NCBI GenBank assembly: GCA_958450325.1
Contig: OY288246.1
Span: 38,496,544 to 38,560,543, forward strand
DNA: 64,000 nucleotides
From: Agrostemma githago
Taxonomy: Eukaryota > Streptophyta > Magnoliopsida > Caryophyllales > Caryophyllaceae
Direction of reading: 5' to 3'
Below the pieces are notes generated by a model, which was not told where the DNA came from, ran no database searches, and worked only from the letters and a program-made list of their open reading frames with translations. Position 1 is the first letter of the stretch, and each line of letters opens with the position of its first letter. Below are positions 32,790 to 44,458 of this stretch, one piece after another. Made by a program: the position numbers and the translations under genes.

Positions 32790-33450
32790 AAAACGTTCGA
32801 GGGCGTTAGTCTCCACTCGAGCGGTCGTCTTCAGGATGCTTGTGACCCCTTGGGCGAAATGCAGTGAAACAACAAAAATGTTCGAGGGCGTTAGTCTCCA
32901 CTCGAACACCTGTCTTTCGGGATGCCCCTGACCCCTAGGACAAAACAAGAAGATATAAACTATTCGAGGGCGTCAGTCTCCACTCGAATAGCTGTCCTTG
33001 GGGATGCTCTGACCCCTAGGACAAAATTGATGTTGTTAACTACTCGAGGGCGTCAGTCTCCACTCGAGTAGTTGTCTTTGGGGATGCTCTGACCCCTAGG
33101 ACAAAATTGTTGTTGTTAACTACTCGAGGGCGTTAGTCTCCACTCGAGCAGCTGTCTTCGGGGATGCTCTGACCCCTAGGACAAAATTGCTGTTGTTTAC
33201 TACTCGAGGGTGCCAGTCTCCACTCGAGCAGCTGTTTTCGGGGATGCTTTGACCCCTAGGACAAAATAAACCATTCGAGGGCATCGGTCTCCTCTCGAAT
33301 GAAAAATGTTGTGGAGGTATCAGACTCCTTCGAGGGCGTTGGTATCCACTTGAAAAATTGTTGTCGGGGGTGTTGGTATCCACCCGACAAATTGCTATAG
33401 AGGTTTCAGACTCCTTCGAGGGCGTTGGTATCCACTCGAAAAATTGTTGT
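32790..33450. repeat. tandem repeat, 80 bp units
   Basis: Units beginning TACTCGAGGGCGT at 32961, 33041, 33121 and 33201 are exactly 80 bp apart. Flanking degenerate units lie near 32794, 32879 and 33283. Each unit itself contains an inverted CTCGAG...CTCGAG pair around GGGCGTCAGTCTCCA. Tandem arrays near the 3' end are typical of Tat/Ogre elements. Confidence 0.85.
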
Positions 33451-33452
33451 TG

Positions 33453-33590
33453 CTGTGCCTCCGGGATACTAACGTCCCTCGGGCAAAATTGTTGTTACTG
33501 TGCCTCCGGGATACTAACGTCCCTCGGGCAAAATTACTGTTGCTGTGCCTCCGGGATACTAACGTCCCATGGGCAAAATTGCTGTTTGTT
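33453..33590. repeat. tandem repeat, 45 bp units
   Basis: Three copies starting at 33453, 33498 and 33543 (CTGTGCCTCCGGGATACTAA...), with few differences. Confidence 0.85.
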
Positions 33591-33830
33591 TATTCGTTTT
33601 AGCTGAAAGTTTTTTGTTTAGTGAGTTTGTCTAATTTTGTTTGTGTTTGCTCTTACTTTGGTAGTTTCGGTTTTTTGACATGGACCTTTTGCTTGATTCT
33701 TTATTGGTGTCTTAATTCTAGTTAGATATCCTTGGCGGATGGTTGTATTGATTTCGATTTTGCTTTAGGTATTCCTTAGGGGGACGTGAGTTGAATGCTT
33801 AGAGACTCGTTTCAGGTTGATTTGATTATT

Positions 33831-34455
33831 CTGAGTGCTACCAGGGACTCACTTAAAACTGAATTGAATTAAATTAAATTAAATTGACATGAATTGAAAT
33901 TGGATTGAGTGCTACCGGGGACTCATCCAAAATCGGAATTTTAAGTTAAATTGAGTTCTACTAGGGACTCGTTTAAAATGGTTTTGAGCGCTACAAGGGG
34001 CTCGTTTAAAATTGTTTTGAGCGCTACAAGGAGATCGTTTAAAATAGTTTTGAGCGCTATAAGGGGCTCGTTTAAAATTGTTTTGAGCGCTACAAGGGGC
34101 TCGTTTAAAATGGTTTTGAGCGCTACAAGGGGCTCGTTTAAAATTGTTTTGATTCTGAGTGCGACCAGGGACTCGTTGAATTAAACTGATTACTACTAGG
34201 GACTCGTTTAAAATCAGATTTTGAGCGTTGTCAAGGGCTCGTTTAAAATTGTTTTGAGCGCTACGGAGGCTCGTTTAAAATTGTTTTGAGCGCTACAAGG
34301 GGCTCGTTTAAAATTGTATTGAGCGCTACAAGGGGCTCGTGTAAAATTGTTTTGAGCGCTACAAGGGGCTCGTGTAAAATTGTTTTAAGCGCTACAAGGG
34401 GCTCGTGTAAAATTGTTTTGAGCGCTACAAGGGGCTTGTGTAAAATTGTTTTGAA
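33831..34455. repeat. tandem repeat, 33 bp units
   Basis: The unit GAGCGCTACAAGGGGCTCGT plus TTAAAATTGTTTT repeats at 33986, 34019, 34052, 34085 and 34118, then 34288, 34321, 34354 and onward, with more diverged units around them. Because 33 is divisible by three the array stays open in frame, giving an 11-residue peptide repeat that I regard as non-coding. Confidence 0.88.
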
Positions 34456-34750
34456 ATTGAGGTCTGAATGCTTTGCGGTTCGTTAGACTCACGAGTTTAA
34501 AATTTACCTTGTGAATGCTTTGGGATTCGATTGAGTTTGTTTTGTTCAGATATCGCGCATAGATTGGCATGTGCTTCGGTATGAGTGGTCTTAATTATTA
34601 GCTAGGGGTTTTCACGTTTTTCCGTTGGGGGGTTGATTTTGATTAGGGGAGGTTTTGAGGTTTCACCTAGTTTGGTTTGGTTTTGCTAATGATGTTTTTG
34701 GGTTTTCGCAGGATTGGTTTTATTCCTATTTCCCTTGATTGGCACCTAGG

Positions 34751-35826
34751 ATGGTGCATGCTCGTCCGGTAAGGCTTCCGGCGGGGATTGAATGGTGGTT
34801 GGCTCAAGCTAAGAGTACGACAAGTCACTACTCGTCGGAGAATATGCTGGTGAACCAGCTGCGCATCGAGGATGTAAGTTTCCTTCTTACAGTTTGTTTT
34901 ACTTAGTAGCCCCCAAGGTCAGGGTTGTTGAAACGTCAGTTTTGGTTTTATCGCTTGTTTTGTCCTATGGTTTAGTGTTTGCTTTCATTTTGAACAGTTC
35001 GCTTTTTCTTTCGGCTTGCCAATTCGGCTAATGCTGTTCAGCCCCCAGACTACCCTTTGACGCTGCTCAGGGTTGATGTGGCTGGGGTAGCCTTTACAGA
35101 GCCTCTTTTCCCGTATTCCGCTGAGAAGATGGAGGCTGGGATGGAGTGGCGTGACCGTGTATACTGGATAAGTTTCGGTTTCTGTTTCGGATTTGGGTTC
35201 TAAGGGTTAGGTTTTGTTTGGCTAACTTGTATGGTTTCGCCTTTTGGGTTTCGTTAGCTTGCCATCAGTGGTTGTGGCTGGGTACCAATTGCTTCCGGAC
35301 CTACGCCTCGAAGGTTTCCCATGACAATTCGGGACCTTGATCGGTAAGTACACGTACCTAAGGTTGGCTTTTAGGTTGTCTCTATGTTTTCCTAAAGTGC
35401 GGGTGACATTTGCAGGATACCCCTGATATGGTGGGGCAACTGGAGACTCGGGTGACCGAGCTCGAGGCGGAAGAGGCCAAGTTGTTGTCGCTCCTACCAT
35501 CTCGGGATAATGAGATTGTCAAGCTTAAGGAGCAGCTGGCTCGGACTCAGGACGAGATCTCGGCACGGGGTGAGGCTAGGTTCGAGACCAAGGCGGAGAG
35601 GGAGGTTCATGCTACGGGCGCTACCGATGATGTGGGAGGCACTCCCGAGACAGTTACCCTAGATATGTTGTCGGGCAAGGATGGCATCGAGTCTCCTCTT
35701 TTTAAGCTGGAGGATCTGGGCTTGGATGATGACACTGGTGAGTTTGTGATAGCCATTGGCGCGGCTTCTTGGGTCCTTCCTAGCCTCAATTTGTGTAAGA
35801 ATTTTTATATGTATATTTGTTTTTAA
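34751..35826 (+). CDS. putative spliced extra ORF of OUTER (antisense to its gag)
   Basis: Likely exons: 34751-34873 (ATG, 41 codons, MVHARPVRLPAGIEWWLAQ, ending at GTAAGT); 35042-about 35156 (after TTCAG; PPDYPLTLLRVDV); about 35259-35342 (LAISGCGWVPIASG..., ending at GTAAGT); and from 35416 (after TTTGCAG), an open stretch with a clear coiled coil (QLETRVTELEAEEAKLLSLL and onward) followed by an acidic tail, with another GTGAG near 35738. The position matches the antisense gene of INNER but I see no sequence similarity to it. Phases of the third and fourth exons do not join cleanly, so the gene may be broken or my exon choice wrong. I do not recognise a family. Confidence 0.4.
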
Positions 35827-38284
35827 ATTTTAGTACTTGAATTAGCTGGATTAGTCTTGTGTTTTTTTGGCGAATTGTTTACCTAGTAAACAAGTAATCA
35901 CTTTTGCGTTCATTCATTTGCGATCTGACATAGTTTGGGGTGCGTTGACGTTGTACAGAAGTATGAAAACAGTTTCTTTTGGATGTTTTGAAATGCGTTA
36001 ATTCGAGTCGGGAATCGGATCAGATAGTACGTCGATTAAAATGTTTTGACTCGAGATGGACGAGATGTAAAATGCTAACGTAAAACATTAACGTGTTCTG
36101 ACCGAGTATATTAGGAGATGAGTTTAATTAGTTGCTTTGACATTCAGAACGAAATCGAAGTTTAAAAATTCAGGCAACTTTTGAAAAAAAGTTGGACCAC
36201 TTTTTGCATACTCATAATATTGCCTTGTTAGGCTACAGACGCGACTTGACAATGACTGCTAATAGGCTACAACACGTCTATATGGGGTAGCTTATCCCCC
36301 TAAAGGAAAAAAATTAAAAGACATCTAAGTCTGGTGGATCCGATGGATGAAATGTACCATCCGTGTGGACCTGTAACTCTTGCGCGGGCATTTCGGCTGT
36401 TGGAAAGGGGTTTAGCGACTTCAGGAGGTCGTTCCTGACCTCTGGGGTTGTCGGGTGTGGGAGAAAGGTTAAGAATTGTGGAGATGACCGTACTACAAAA
36501 TAAGGAAGCTATGTGGGCTAATGTGACTAAGTGCCCGACCAAAGACGGCATTACTGATCCTAGTATTCGTCAGTTCATCTAAACGGGCCGAGACCGACAA
36601 GACTCATACTGAAAATGTGAGCGAGAAGGGGAAGTGAGATTGACTGGGCTCGCTATTGGCTAGGGAGGTGGAAGCTTGTGTTAGGAGGGTCAATGGTGAG
36701 AGACTCAAGCAAGCACATCTGAATGGCAAGGGAAATGAAAAGTTGGACCGGTAGAGCCCAGTCGTTTAGTACTATGTTGTATTAATTTATATTATGTGGC
36801 GTATTAGTACTAGTTTTTTGTAGAGTTTTGACACGTTGTTGCTTTCCGGAATGTCCGGGTTTCAGACGCTTGATGTAAATGGCCTCGACAAAGGCTTGAT
36901 TTAACTGATTTTTTTATTAATGAGAAGCACATTTTTTTTCTTTTTTTGTGGTGGCTCGCAACTCGATTCTTCATTTTGCCCGAAGCGCCCTTTCGGGTTT
37001 TCACTCCGTCCTCGGCTCACCTTTTGTTCTTTTTTTCTTTTTCTTCTTTTTTTTGCTCTTTTTTTCCTTGACAACGGCTCGCAACTCGTTTCTTCATTTT
37101 GCCCGGTGTGCCCTTCCGCTTGGCTCCTCGTTTGTGCTTCGTCGTTGAAATCACTCGTTAATCGGAACTAGGGGTGGCTCCGACTTGCATGTGAATCGAG
37201 TAGTCGATTTCGTTATTTGGTTGGTTGTACCCAAAGAAGGGTTGCCTACGTATTCGCGTTTAGACGGAATCAAACCATGTTCGTAGTTCTTTATAGATGT
37301 GAGTGATTTTGCTTCAGACTCGTTATGCCAATTATCGATGTGAGATGTTTAGGGTGTATTACATGGGTTTTCACCCTATTTTAAGAACTCAGATGAAGTG
37401 ATCGTGTGTGGCCCCTTGAAAGTGACAATTACCAAGATACCGCGTTTAGGTCAGGGTAACTGGTTTGGATGGTTTTGGAATGTGGAGCTAGGTAGTAAGT
37501 GGTTTCGATATATCAAAATCTGGAGCTTGGTTTTTGTGGAGTTAGGGCTATGGGCTAAGGTTTCATAATGTGGTAGGAAAGGAGAAGCTGAGTAAAAATG
37601 ACTCAGACTTCAATCGGGTGGGTTGTAAATTACGTGGGATCTGATTTCCATGTCTGGCCCTTACGGTTGGAATTATCCTATTGAGCTTGAATCCTCAAAA
37701 TTCCGGACTGTCTCCTAACAAGCATCTCGGGAAGGTCTTAAGGGTTGTAACGCGGGGAGGCTAGTATTTGGGTGCAAGTTGACTGGTCTGTTCATTTTTT
37801 CCTTTTCCATTTTTTTTGCTTTTGTTCGGACTTTGCACTTAAAGTCGAATTGAATGATTGGGAGTTTCATTTTCACCGTTGAGTTTGGTCTTGATCATTG
37901 AATTGGGCCAGTTTAGTTTGGCCCTGGTCTCATTTTTTTCTTTGGCTCATTTTGGTCATTTCAGACTTCTTTTACTTTTTGTCAGACTAGCACCTATGGT
38001 AGGAATTGGTCGGTCTTTATTTGAGGGATATTTATTGTGGGAAATGGGTTTGCCTTCTGTCTTTCATCACAAGCTAAGGGATTATCTAGATTCGTCATAG
38101 GATTCAGTAATGCTCGTTCTAATGGATAGTTTATGGCTTTCTATACCAGACATGGAATAGGTAAAAGAAAAGAACACGGGATCTCAGTTCTTGTACTTCC
38201 TCGTTGTTTCAAGGTTTGTTTGATTGTTATCGATAAATGGCATAGTACCGAGTTGTAAGCAAGAAAGTGCATTATGTCTAGGCC
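35827..38284. other. non-coding region of OUTER where pol would be expected
   Basis: No protease, RT, RNase H or integrase motif on either strand. T-rich low complexity lies at about 36930-37080, and a direct repeat (GCTCGCAACTCG...TTCTTCATTTTGCCC) occurs at 36954-36980 and 37077-37104. The motif GCCTACGTATTCGCG at about 37244-37258 corresponds to the gene spacer of INNER (near 46869-46880), so pol is missing from here rightwards. Confidence 0.6.
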
Positions 38285-38898
38285 CTAAGACGAACTAGAC
38301 TCCGACTCAGACACAGATTTACTCGTCTCGGTGGATGCCCGTGAGTTGTCAGGATCTTCCTCGATATTCCGGACATTCTCCTCTATAGGGTCGAGGTGGG
38401 AACAATCGATGGTGTTGTCAAGGACAGTGTGAACGCTAAAGGGGTTCGCAGTATTATTTGGTTTCTCGAGTGGAGGGAGAGGGATAGTCCCATTTTCTAT
38501 CATATCTTGTATGGTATGCTTGAGCCGAAAACAAGATTCGGTATCATGCCCATTGCCACGGTGGTAATGGCAATACTTATTGGCATTCCATGACTTTTGC
38601 CCTTTTGTCTACGGGTGGGTCCGCAGTAGGACCTATGGGCTCGAGCTTCCCTTGATCGACCAAATGCTCAAGAGCTTCGGTGTAGGAGGAATTGATTGGG
38701 GTTAATTCCCTCGATGGTCTTTCTACTTTGTTGGATGTGGTTTTATAAGGTCTTGAGGTTTTTCACGTATTGATTTTAGAAAGTTTCGATAGGGCGAAGC
38801 ATTGGGATAATCTATCCTGGGTAGGCTCTTGGGCGTGGTAGTTGCCCGGATTGGCGTTTGTTTCACTTTTTGGGTCTCTACTCTCAAGGAAATTGAGG
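38285..38898 (-). pseudogene. gag remnant of OUTER, C-terminal part with zinc knuckle
   Basis: On the minus strand a CX2HX4HX4C knuckle (YCHYHRGNGHDTESC, about 38535-38580) is followed by FRLKHTIQDMIENG and a Ser/Glu-rich end, SESESSSS, with stop at 38285. It closely parallels the Tat knuckle region of INNER at about 52385-52426. Towards 38898 the sequence continues into an N-terminal segment, and the capsid domain found in INNER is absent. A frame change near 38600 and another near 38850 break the frame. The gag N-terminus continues at 40490-40609 beyond the inserted solo LTR. It cannot give a normal capsid. Confidence 0.7.
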
Positions 38899-38903
38899 CG
38901 GTT
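38899..38903. repeat. target site duplication CGGTT (left)
   Basis: Repeated at 40485-40489. Confidence 0.9.
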
Positions 38904-39916
38904 TGATGGGAGGGATTTGCCGTGGATCCCCACCAACAAATAATAACCAACTAATCCTAACTGGGTAGAAAGGGTAAGTGGGTCGAGTCCACGGGGACGG
39001 TAAAGAGGGTTTAGACCAAGTTCCACCTAAAGACTTGACTAGGTCTCGACGCTAAACTAAACTAGGACGATAAGAAGGGAATGAACTATAACTATGACTA
39101 AGCTAGGGGTAACAACTAAGGCTAAACGAATCTATCGAACTAAAGAAATCAAACAAGGAAAGAGTAGGGTTAGGTCGGGTTCGTAAGTGTAGTAGGATGG
39201 TTGGGTAATCGAGGGTGTGGGTTTCATCTAGTCACTAAGGTCGGTCCGCGCTCTCGCGTCAAGGCCAATATCCGCACTCTCGTTTCTAAGACAAAACCCG
39301 AATACTCATGCAAGATATTACCCAATACACAAGGATTCAACCACAAATCAATCACCCAATGAGAAGAATAAAACAAGCAAGAGGAGCATTTGCAACTACT
39401 ACTCTAACAAGCATTTCATCAAACACATGGGGTGCTCAACATATGACTAGTGACAAAGATTCAACCTTTACCCACAATCAACCCTAATCACCCATAATCA
39501 ACACATAATCCCACTACTAACCCCACAAAAGTCTACTCACACATAGTAAAACTAATACTAGCACTATCAAGAGGAAACATCACAAACAACAAAACATCCA
39601 TTATGAAACTAGCAAGAACAAGAACAATAAGAAAAGATTGAAACTTGAAAGATTAAACAAAGATTAAGAGTAAAGAGAAAGGAAGATTATACCTACTAAC
39701 AAGAGGATGAAAGATTGAAACTTGTATTAATAAGAAAAACCCAAAACAATCACCCAAGGTTGTCAATCTTGGTTGAATCTTGAAGAATTCCCTTAATACA
39801 AGACTAATTACTAAGATTAACGATTAACTAAGGACTAATCTACACTAATCTATGCTAAAGTAGTCTAGGGTTTAGTGGGTAATGTCTAACATAACATAGG
39901 AATACAAGAGGAAGGG

Positions 39917-39924
39917 TATATATA
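39917..39924 (-). promoter_or_regulatory. TATA box of the solo LTR
   Basis: TATATATA, downstream (on the minus strand) of the palindrome array, as in the full element. Confidence 0.6.
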
Positions 39925-39979
39925 GGGTTACAATGAGTAAGGAGATGAAAAGAAGTGACGCGGGCATGTAGCTGGGCCA

Positions 39980-40142
39980 TCCCGTCCGGGACGAGATGGT
40001 CCCGTTCGGGACGGAGTGGTCCCGTTCGGGACAGAGTGGTCCCGAATGGGAGGGATTGGTCCCGCCCGGGACGGACCCAAAACATGAGCATTGCTTTTAG
40101 TACACCTCATCCCGGACGGGATGAGGTCTTTCCCGTCGGGGA
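39980..40142. repeat. palindrome array of the solo LTR, exact 20 bp period
   Basis: TCCCGNNCGGGA-type units start at 39980, 40000, 40020, 40040 and 40060, exactly 20 bp apart. Two more start at 40110 and 40131. The fourth unit has one arm mutated. Confidence 0.88.
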
Positions 40143-40484
40143 TGAGTCTTGTAGGCCTCCAATATGATCTTTAAGGTTCCCCCTTGCTTCACATGGGCTT
40201 CTCATCGAATCTCGGGTCTTGGGATCGAGTCTAAGGGGCTCGGGATCGGGTCCCAAGGTCTCGGGGTCGAATCCGAGGCATCGAGTGATCGTTCCTTCGC
40301 TTCGTTGGCTCCGAAAAGTGTATGTATTGAGTCGGAATCGCTCCAACTCTTCATGAATGGTCCCGGGAACCTAAAACGAACTAAAGGAAGCATAAGTAAC
40401 CCATAAATCGCTCCCAAGGAGCGGTTCCACAAGGAAAATGGGACCAAAACACAACAAATTAGGCACTACAAACTACACTTATCA

Positions 40485-40489
40485 CGGTT
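40485..40489. repeat. target site duplication CGGTT (right)
   Basis: Matches 38899-38903. Confidence 0.9.
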
Positions 40490-40609
40490 GTCGATGTAAT
40501 GAACGGAGAAAACCAAACGGGTTACTGAAGTATGGATGTTGCGAACCAATTTGGTTAGGGTATTGATATCGTTGCGGATGTTTTCGATGGCGTTTGAATC
40601 TACCGACAT
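40490..40609 (-). pseudogene. gag N-terminus of OUTER
   Basis: ATG at 40609 (minus strand) opens 40 codons (MSVDSNAIENIRNDINTLTK...) with a heptad-like coiled-coil pattern similar in character to the gag start of INNER. The frame passes into 38898 once the solo LTR and one duplication are discounted, then is lost. Called from position and coiled-coil character only. Confidence 0.5.
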
Positions 40610-41858
40610 GTTGGGGAGTGATTCTAGTGGGAAAGGATCAAAAGGTCAGATCGAATCCACCGAATGACTTAGGGACTCGAGGAATGCTCGTGACTGAGCA
40701 ACGCGGAAATGAGACCCTTGACTCGCGTGTGTGCGCGATTACTAGGTTAGGGATTCGGGTGCTTTAGACTCTTGGTGTATTCGGCTAAACGCCTAATGAA
40801 TCTTAGTTCTCTACAACGAGACGATTTGACACAAACCTCGGTGGTGAGGTTTAAAGAGGACTTCTCGAAATGAGATGACCCAAAATGTAAGACCTCGAGT
40901 AGAGGCAATCCTAATGACTAACATAGACAGTTAAACACACGGTTGTACGACGTAAGGGGTTGATCACGATCCCGGCTCAGGATCAAAGAAGTTGGATATA
41001 TGTTTCTTTCAAAACGACCAGTTTTGCAAAATTTTGAAAAGGATGGTTTGTAAAAATAGTGTAACGATGGCGTGCCGACATCGCTTGTGACGTGAAGATG
41101 TGTTGCTATACGTGTGCGTCGGAAATCCGGCGATGTCGAAATGTAAATGTTTTTTCTTTTGAAAGGAGCACAGTTCTTTAGAGCAACCGGTTTTGAAAAC
41201 GATTACGTGATGCTTTTATCGAAACTATTATTAATTAGCTAGTTCGATACTTGTGGTGTATGTGACGCTCGTGGTAGAGCGTGAAGTCTGATGACAGTGT
41301 TCATAAAAGTGTGACTAAATCCTTAGTGAGGGATTTAGGTGGTGAATAGTGTTTTAGAAAAAAAGCTTTTAAAACTAGTGACCCACGTTCACCGGTTGCG
41401 TTAACTAGCATTTAACGGTGGGAGGGTGCATTGTAAAAAATGTTTTGCAGGTGTGACCGTTTTGGGTTCCTTGACTTCATTAATTGAAGCTTTGGTTGTG
41501 CTAACGGTTTGTGAGGAAAAGAATATATTTTTTTTAAAATAAGAAATGTAACCGTTTAGTGTACCTCGATCCCATTGATCGGGAGTCTCGGCGTTACTAA
41601 TGGTATTCGTTGTTGACGGGGTTTAATTTGGCCAAGGTGATGGCATTGAAAATATTACATTTTTGAAGATGGTGGGTGTAAAATTTGCCATGATGACGGC
41701 ATCTAAAAATGTTTTTCCCTTTTTAGAAATCATGATTTGACCCGAGTATCGGTGTTTAAAAGGTTGTCTTGGAAAGATGAAGTATTTTTTGAAAACGGAA
41801 TTGGGTGCGGTTGAATATGTTGGCGTGGTTGAGTCCAGATTTTTAGTGCTTTATTTGG
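40610..41858 (-). other. untranslated leader of OUTER (main part)
   Basis: No ORF or known motif. It lies between the gag ATG and the INNER insertion; the rest of the leader is at 56588-56964. Confidence 0.5.
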
Positions 41859-41863
41859 GTTGT
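41859..41863. repeat. target site duplication GTTGT (left)
   Basis: Repeated at 56583-56587, flanking INNER. Confidence 0.9.
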
Positions 41864-44297
41864 TGTGGACATGACGTAGGTCCACCCCGACGCGGCCACG
41901 CGCGGGTTTGGGTAGGCGAATGAATCTCGTGGTGAGATTGTTCTCGGGTTCGAAATTTAAGTCAAAGTTGGAGTCGCCACCGAATTTATGGTAATTCGGA
42001 ACCATTCGAGCCCACTCTATGTCGTCATGGGCTGTACACAAAGTACGGCCCACTTCGATTTCAGAGTTTATGGGACCCGTCCCTTTGCGCCAACGTGTAA
42101 AGAATGACTCTCGTGCGCCAACGGTTTCGGGCATCCGGAAATCGAGGTTCTGAGTAAGGGGTGAGGGTACGTGTTGGGAAGCCTACTAAAGACACCCAAT
42201 CCCGCCCGCACAATGGCGGCCTCTACTAAGACATCGTTCGTGTTCGTGTACGCGCGCTAGTGAAACGACTAAATGATATGCAAACAGCGTTTTCGGCTAA
42301 GCATGCGAATTATTGGTTAACTACGTCATTTTAATGCATCTAATTATGGTCGAAGTGATTTAGCATGCGAGGTTCATTTATAAATCGATAAGCAAGTAAA
42401 TAAACGAAACTCGAAAATAAATAACGTACAAGTTACACGGGCGGAAATACAACCCGGAATTCACAATACAACGATTATTATAACGATTAAACGAAATAAT
42501 GAACTAAAATAAGAAGAAGGATAAATAAAATACACGACTCGACAAAGACCCATATATAATAAATGTACCCTAGATCGTGAATTAGTTAGACGGACGAACC
42601 TTAATTAATAACGCATTATATTGCACATTAATCAAAGGACGGAGGTTCGAGACCTAGGCGTGATTCAAACCCGATCTCGAGCCTCGATGTCTTGCCCCAA
42701 CTTATCATCTCGAGAAATGGAGTCTAAATTAATCATGTGTCGGATACGATTAAAGAGTCGTCGACACAAAATTGATAGTGCAAGACCGTCGATCAAAATC
42801 GTTTTAAGTGTCGTGATGTGCATGAGTTTTAGAAAAATGGGTTCACGTGATGGTCTTTACACGCGTTGACTAAAAGTCGTAAAAAAAAGGACGAGCCTCA
42901 AAATATGGAAATACGTCGGGAAAGTCGCTTATTAATGTAAGAATCGAAGAAGATAGAAAAGCGAGAAAACAAGAAAGAGGGCTCGGCCAAACAGGCCTCC
43001 CCGCGAGTCGCCTGACCGGCGTGCGACTCGCATGGGGGTCTGGCCGCGTGCCTCTTTTTGTCGAAAAATCGTCCGTTTTTATAATCACGTGCCGATGTGG
43101 GTTGATTTACACGATTTATGTTTTCGCTAGATTAGGAATTTTGAATTAGTGACGAAATTGCATCCCTCTACGTCACGACATCGAAACTAATCCTTCCGGA
43201 TTATGTGATGTCGATTTTCGTGTCAACGGGTTTCGTACTAATTGAAAGGGGATCAAATGCGTTCAACTATGACCGATTGCGATCACGTCACGCCCTTGAG
43301 TACATTGGGGCGGGGCTCCTCGAAAGGGCTCCACCTCCGTCGTTGCTCGTAAAGGGATTAGACGGACTTTAGGCGATCATCATAGTCAACCGTATTCAAA
43401 ACCGAATTTTAGTATTAGTATATATATATATACACGGTATGATAGTGTTAGTAACGAAAAGATAAAGTTAGTATACGAGAAATAAAAATGTTAGTGTTAT
43501 GTTAAAGTTAATATTATGATACTAGTATAGTTATAATATAAATAATGCGAAAATGTAAATAGAAACAAAGTGGTAAGGATCGAAATGGGGTTTAGGACAC
43601 CCTCAACATACATGCTTGGTATAGGCCTCGGAAATAGACTCGTAAATAGCGACGGAACGCCGGAGTATCGAGGATGTACGTGAGTTATGGTGTGTATATG
43701 TGTGTGTGTGTGCCGTCGGTTTTTTGAAGGACGAGGGGCTCGGTTTTTTGTATGGTTTTGCTTGGGGTTGTAGTGTAGAATGTTTAGGTAGATTAGGGTA
43801 GAATTTGTAGGGTAAATGAGGGTTGCAAAAGCTCTTCCAAAACTCTTAAAAACTGAAAAATGCAAAGGGTTAAGGGGTGTATTTATAGACTTGATCAAGT
43901 GAATCAAGTGAGTTGAGTCATTTTAGGAAGGAGTTGACTCTTGATTTGATTTGCTTTTTTGAATTCTGATTTCGTGCGCCAGTTTTCTAGAATGAACTTG
44001 GCTGATTTTGTGAGACGGTTTCGTCTTTGACCGGGTTTTGACCCGGTCGCCAAAAGACGGGATTTATTTTTGGTGTCGGTTTTGGCCCAAATTAGTCTTA
44101 CTTTGCTCGGAACGACCCACTGGGCCTGGATTTGAGGTCTGTTTTGTGAGATTATTACTCCGCTAAAAGTCCATGTCGGATATTATTGATTCCGAGCCCA
44201 AATCCGAGTATACCAAGTCACGTTTGCGTCCGATCATCATCGGGTGTTTGTCGGAGACTACCATAGACACCTGGCAGTCAAAATGCGGGTGTCTACA
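41864..44297 (-). repeat. left (3') LTR of INNER
   Basis: 2434 bp; plus-strand ends TGTGGACATG and GTGTCTACA. It contains about 500 bp absent from the right LTR, mainly around 42250-42530 and 43490-43755. The minus-strand 82- and 72-residue open frames in it are also open in the other LTR and are not genes. Confidence 0.92.
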
Positions 44298-44310
44298 GAG
44301 CCCCCACTCT
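44298..44310 (-). promoter_or_regulatory. polypurine tract of INNER
   Basis: AGAGTGGGGGCTC on the minus strand, abutting the LTR. The same 13 bases occur at 60498-60510 in H. Confidence 0.85.
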
Positions 44311-44360
44311 GACTGAGGCTTGGACAAGGCGAAAGTTAGAGTAGCTTCCAGGCCAATCGC

Positions 44361-44458
44361 AGATTACGACCTGGCAGCTTTCCGGTCGGGTCGTTTATAG
44401 TCTAGTAGACTTGCGTGAAGGGCTCGCCAGCCATAAGCAGAGGATCATACCTGTCCTG
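44361..44458 (-). promoter_or_regulatory. conserved 3' non-coding block of Tat elements (INNER copy)
   Basis: Highly similar to 32481-32580 (OUTER) and the reverse complement of 60356-60455 (H). It lies between the antisense gene promoter and the PPT. Confidence 0.65.

Larger units (their letters stand above)
38904..40484 (-). mobile_element. solo LTR of the 392-8937 element family
   Basis: 1581 bp, reverse complement of the LTRs at 392 and 7385. On the minus strand it starts TGATAAGTGTAG and ends with ...CATCA. A 5 bp duplication CGGTT flanks it. It contains a TATA box (39917-39924) and a palindrome array. It sits in the gag remnant of OUTER. Divergence from the other two LTRs is clearly higher than between those two, so it comes from an older or different subfamily insertion. 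Confidence 0.92.

Noticed and set aside
32790..33590. CRISPR-like array
   Set aside because: Units are contiguous tandem repeats without unique spacers, and the sequence is clearly plant.
33951..34486. Open frame with an 11-residue peptide repeat (LSATRGSFKIV)
   Set aside because: The 33 bp tandem repeat is divisible by three, so one frame stays open by arithmetic; units differ by indel-like changes and there is no sign of a start region.
39980..40142. CRISPR-like repeats
   Set aside because: Units are 12 bp palindromes with 8 bp similar spacers inside an LTR promoter region; this is a tandem array.
42621..42869. 82-residue frame, also at 55180-55428
   Set aside because: Lies in both LTRs of INNER, with no domain; explained by LTR duplication.
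43497..43907. 136-residue minus-strand frame in the left LTR of INNER
   Set aside because: Low-complexity Thr/His/Ile-rich translation of a dinucleotide-rich region; absent from the right LTR, where the block is deleted.
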